NCBI GenBank assembly: GCA_045605765.1
Contig: JAZUQQ010000014.1
Span: 1 to 64,000 of the forward strand
Origin: SIG672 sp045605765
GTDB taxonomy: Bacteria > Bacillota > Clostridia > Oscillospirales > CAG-272
Length of the DNA stretch: 64,000 nt
Reading direction: 5' to 3'
Part shown: in pieces, positions 61,817 through 64,000 of the stretch
How positions within the stretch are numbered: position 1 is the first letter of the stretch
How the letters are laid out: each line of letters starts with the position of its first letter
Made by a program: the position numbers and the translations under genes
The notes under the pieces: generated by a model
What the model saw: only the letters and a program-made list of their open reading frames with translations
The model's database searches: none
What the model was told of the DNA's origin: nothing

Positions 61817-62531
61817 AGATCACTGCGCCTCCTATATCGTACAATGGTTTGTCGGAAAGCGATACAAGCTTTACGGAGTGCTTTGCCGCAAAATCGCGGA
61901 TTTTGTCGAAATCTGGGTGAGACTCGATCCTTCCGAAAAAGAACACTGTATTATTGTATGTGAAAGATGCTCCGCCGATGAATCCGTAGTCGTATCCGTC
62001 GAGCACAATATTTCCGGAAGAGATTTGGAGAACGTCCACTCCGTTTTCCGAGGCTGCGTTTGCGATGCTTGGGTCGGCAGTGATAATGGCACGCTCACTC
62101 AGCTTACACACACTGCAACGTGTATACCCTTGCCTTGTGAAGACCGCTTTTTTAGCAGATCGTACGAGGGTTTTGGAGAGCTTGTCAATTCGACCGTATA
62201 GATTTTCAGACAAAAAAAGCCCGTTCAAAAGAATATCGTTAGGATATTTTTTGCTCGCGGACTCAGCTATGGTAACAATTTTTATATAGTTTTCGTCAAA
62301 AATCGCTCTGTTTTCACTATAATAATCAGAGTGCGCGGCAAGAGCTTCTCCTATGGGGCAGAGAAGCATATCGGCGTGTGAAGCAACCGCGTTATCAAGC
62401 GCATCAAAAGGCGGGAGAGTTAATACACGAAAGGATTTTTCGAGTAAAAGCTTCTCCTCGCTGCCGATATTTTCGCTACAAAGCAAATATGGACGAAATA
62501 CTTCGTCCATTTTATTTTTTGCTGATGACAT
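61806..62531 (-). CDS. DUF6873-like protein
   Basis: About 241 residues from the ATG at 62531. The start is uncertain, since no good ribosome site is seen, and the frame stays open upstream into rpmB. The pattern PPFDALDNAVASHADMLLCPIGE and YTRCSVCKLSERAIITADP...GYDYGFIGGASF fits the DUF6873 'GME fold' group of clostridia, which resembles amidinotransferases without proven activity. It lies 13 bases after rpmB and overlaps the next gene. Family assignment is from memory of the pattern and is tentative. Confidence 0.6.
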   Translation of the reverse strand: MSSAKNKMDEVFRPYLLCSENIGSEEKLLLEKSFRVLTLPPFDALDNAVASHADMLLCPIGEALAAHSDYYSENRAIFDENYIKIVTIAESASKKYPNDILLNGLFLSENLYGRIDKLSKTLVRSAKKAVFTRQGYTRCSVCKLSERAIITADPSIANAASENGVDVLQISSGNIVLDGYDYGFIGGASFTYNNTVFFFGRIESHPDFDKIRDFAAKHSVKLVSLSDKPLYDIGGAVIYER

Positions 62532-62544
62532 TAATACGTTATAA

Positions 62545-62730
62545 TTAAACGCGGGTAACCTTACCGGAACGGAGGCAACGCGAGCACACATGAAGAGTCT
62601 TGTGAGTTCCGTTTACGTCTGCCTTGACTGTTCTGATGTTGGGTTTCCACTGTCTGTTGGTCTTGCGGTTAGAGTGGGAAACTTTAAGTCCGAACGTTAC
62701 ACCTTTTCCGCAGATATCACACTTTGCCAT
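62545..62730 (-). CDS. rpmB: 50S ribosomal protein L28
   Basis: 61 residues from the ATG at 62730, which follows GGAGGTG by 6 bases; nine codons upstream are not used. MAKCDICGKGVTFGLKVSHS and the CSRCLRSGKVTRV end identify L28, with a zinc-binding set of four Cys (CDIC and CSRC). It has its own promoter at 62808-62836 and a small hairpin in the leader. Confidence 0.97.
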   Translation of the reverse strand: MAKCDICGKGVTFGLKVSHSNRKTNRQWKPNIRTVKADVNGTHKTLHVCSRCLRSGKVTRV

Positions 62731-62807
62731 ATTCTGCACCTCCAATTTTATATACAAATAATTATTATTTTAAGTATTTGCCGACTTTCGAAAAGTCAAC
62801 GGATAGA

Positions 62808-62836
62808 ATTATATCACAATACTTTCAAAAATGCAA
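62808..62836 (-). promoter_or_regulatory. Promoter of rpmB
   Basis: On the minus strand TTGCAT, 17 bases, TATAAT. A short hairpin (CCGACTTT...AAAGTC..CGG, 62781-62802) lies in the leader. Confidence 0.7.
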
Positions 62837-62918
62837 GAGGATTTTTGAAAAAACAGAAAAAAATACAAAAAATCTTTATAATTTTTTCTGCAAATCGGCA
62901 AAATCCATACTTTTGCAC

Positions 62919-63683
62919 TCAGTTTGAGCTGTCTTCCGAACTATCGTCCGATTTTTCGTGTGCTTTTTCTGCCTCGGTAGGTACACTTTTCTTGAAGCTG
63001 AACTTCTTTTCCTCGCCCTTCATAAGTCTTGCCACGTTGGCTCTGTGATTGAACAGGATAAAGAAAGCGAGAAAAACAGAGCAGAGTGCCATAATGAGAG
63101 TTATTCCGCCCGCGCTTCTGTAAACCATATTCAAAATAAGCGGAAAGAAGAGCGAGGTTATTATTGAGCCTGCCGAGATGTATTTGGTTGCGGCGACGAT
63201 CACTACGAAGATTATAAGACAGATAAGGAAGATAAGAGGCTCTGCGGCAAGCACCATTCCTGCGGCTGTGGCGAAGCCTTTTCCTCCTCTGAATTTATAG
63301 AATACAGGAAAGCAGTGACCTATCATACAGGCAATACCCGCGATATAAGCCACGTCTATTCCGCAAACGAGCATAGACAGGGCAACGCTGAGTATCGATT
63401 TCATAACATCTCCGAGAAGCACCATGACTGCCGCCTTGGTGCCGAAGGTACGCATCATATTTGTCATTCCAGCGTTTTTGCTTCCGTAGTCTCGGATATC
63501 CTTGCCGTATGCCGCCTTGGAAATTACGATAGCGAAATTCACACTTCCGAGAAGATATGATCCGATAACAAGAAGAGCGGCAACTGCTATGAAAATATAA
63601 GTTTCTACGCCTTTATCTCCGCTTGCGAGTGACATGAGTCCAAAGTGTCTTATATCCTGAAAAGAATAAAGTGCAATGTTCAT
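62919..63683 (-). CDS. plsY: Acyl-phosphate glycerol-3-phosphate acyltransferase
   Basis: 254 residues from the ATG at 63683 after GGAGG. It transfers acyl groups from acyl-phosphate to glycerol-3-phosphate at the membrane, first step of phospholipid synthesis. Motifs: YLLGSVNFAIVISKA, GSKNAGMTNMMRTFG, CMIGHCFPVFYKFRGGKGFATAAG. The N-terminus has an extra 35 residues and the C-terminus an acidic Ser/Asp/Lys tail. It stands next to der, the common der-plsY order. Confidence 0.95.
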   Translation of the reverse strand: MNIALYSFQDIRHFGLMSLASGDKGVETYIFIAVAALLVIGSYLLGSVNFAIVISKAAYGKDIRDYGSKNAGMTNMMRTFGTKAAVMVLLGDVMKSILSVALSMLVCGIDVAYIAGIACMIGHCFPVFYKFRGGKGFATAAGMVLAAEPLIFLICLIIFVVIVAATKYISAGSIITSLFFPLILNMVYRSAGGITLIMALCSVFLAFFILFNHRANVARLMKGEEKKFSFKKSVPTEAEKAHEKSDDSSEDSSN

Positions 63684-63701
63684 AAATACCTCCAAAAGAG
63701 A

Positions 63702-64000
63702 TCAGGTCTCGTCTCCGCGCTGGCGAAGAACGAACCTTATCGGAGTTCCTTTAAATCCAAACACCTCACGGAGTTGGTTTTCGATATATCTCTGATAAGA
63801 ATAGTGGAAAAGCCGAATATCATTGCAGAAAAGCACGAATGACGGAGGCTTTATTGAGGTTTGAGTCATATAATATATTTTGAGTCTGCGACCCTTGTCA
63901 GACGGAGGCTGAACTCTTGCCATAGCGTCTGCGAGCATATCGTTGAGCATTCCCGTAGTTATTCTCATGCACGACTGATTATTGACGTAATTTATGTGCT
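63702..64000 (-). CDS. der: GTPase Der (EngA), C-terminal part
   Basis: The frame extends beyond the right edge of the window; about the last 98 residues are seen. They form the KH-like C-terminal domain of Der: RITTGMLNDMLADAMARVQP, GRRLKIYYMTQTSIKPPSF, VLFCNDIRLFHYSYQRYIEN and REVFGFKGTPIRFVLRQRG. Der is a double GTPase needed for 50S subunit assembly. The two GTPase domains lie outside the window. plsY follows 18 bases downstream. Confidence 0.93.
   Translation of the reverse strand, partial: HINYVNNQSCMRITTGMLNDMLADAMARVQPPSDKGRRLKIYYMTQTSIKPPSFVLFCNDIRLFHYSYQRYIENQLREVFGFKGTPIRFVLRQRGDET

Overview
The window reads as chromosome of an anaerobic, low-to-moderate G+C Firmicute of class Clostridia, probably an uncultured gut-type lineage. 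The evidence is a gene order typical of Clostridia (HlyD-like, YggS, SepF, YggT, YlmH, DivIVA, IleS, LspA, RluD), a T-box leader, a DUF11 protein and a DUF6873-like protein. Promoters of the TTGACA-N17-TATAAT type are abundant, starts are AGGAGG-led with many TTG/GTG, and there is no plasmid or phage module. The lineage below class cannot be settled by reading alone.

Layout. 0-0.9 kb: a CoA-disulfide-reductase-like flavoprotein (cut by the window edge) diverges from a single-domain rhodanese; the intergenic region carries two matching CRP/FNR-type palindromes. 0.95-3.5 kb: an AT-rich accessory patch with a TM protein, a protein of six DUF4379-type zinc ribbons around a nuclease-like domain, an intact tRNA-Pro, and the promoter plus 5' half of another tRNA-Pro. 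This is the most island-like part of the window. 3.6-5.1 kb and 42.6-44.2 kb: two CorC/HlyC (DUF21-CBS) paralogues, each behind a leader with a terminator. 5.2-11.5 kb: palindromic repeat, YhcH-family protein, mnmG, aspartate aminotransferase Ic, asnS, RNHCP protein and a T-box. 12.5-16.5 kb: shikimate operon aroB-aroC-aroE/K fusion-aroQ. 16.5-22.6 kb: DUF2974 lipase-like protein, GNAT enzyme, tRNA-Leu, M23 peptidase, tadA, dapB, dapA. 22.8-25.1 kb: queA, a YitT (DUF2179) remnant, miaA.

25.1-38 kb: division/translation cluster from the HlyD-like gene to tatD, then a divergent topoisomerase II B subunit and tgt. 38-48.6 kb: two unrecognised proteins, yebC, argS, the second CorC, a TIGR04076 protein, a DUF11 protein, and a short set of 110-aa protein, radical SAM/SPASM protein and ABC transporter. 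48.8-55.4 kb: typA, pyk, an alpha/beta hydrolase and an aconitase-family hydratase. 55.4-58.2 kb: a structured leader RNA in front of a YD-repeat-like lipoprotein, then apbE. 58.2-64 kb: a 973-aa multidomain cell-wall protein (dead VanX-like domain, M14 carboxypeptidase, SH3 domains, amidase_2), a SanA-like protein, a DUF6873-like protein, rpmB, plsY and the end of der.

Most of the window is core metabolism and translation: tRNA modification (mnmG, tadA, queA, tgt, miaA), tRNA charging (asnS, ileS, argS), lysine/DAP and aromatic biosynthesis, and envelope growth. The less ordinary signals are the tRNA-Pro locus with its zinc-ribbon/nuclease gene, the structured or attenuator-like leaders, the T-box cut off from asnS by an opposite-strand gene, and the giant cell-wall fusion protein. 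No CRISPR array, insertion sequence or complete prophage was seen.
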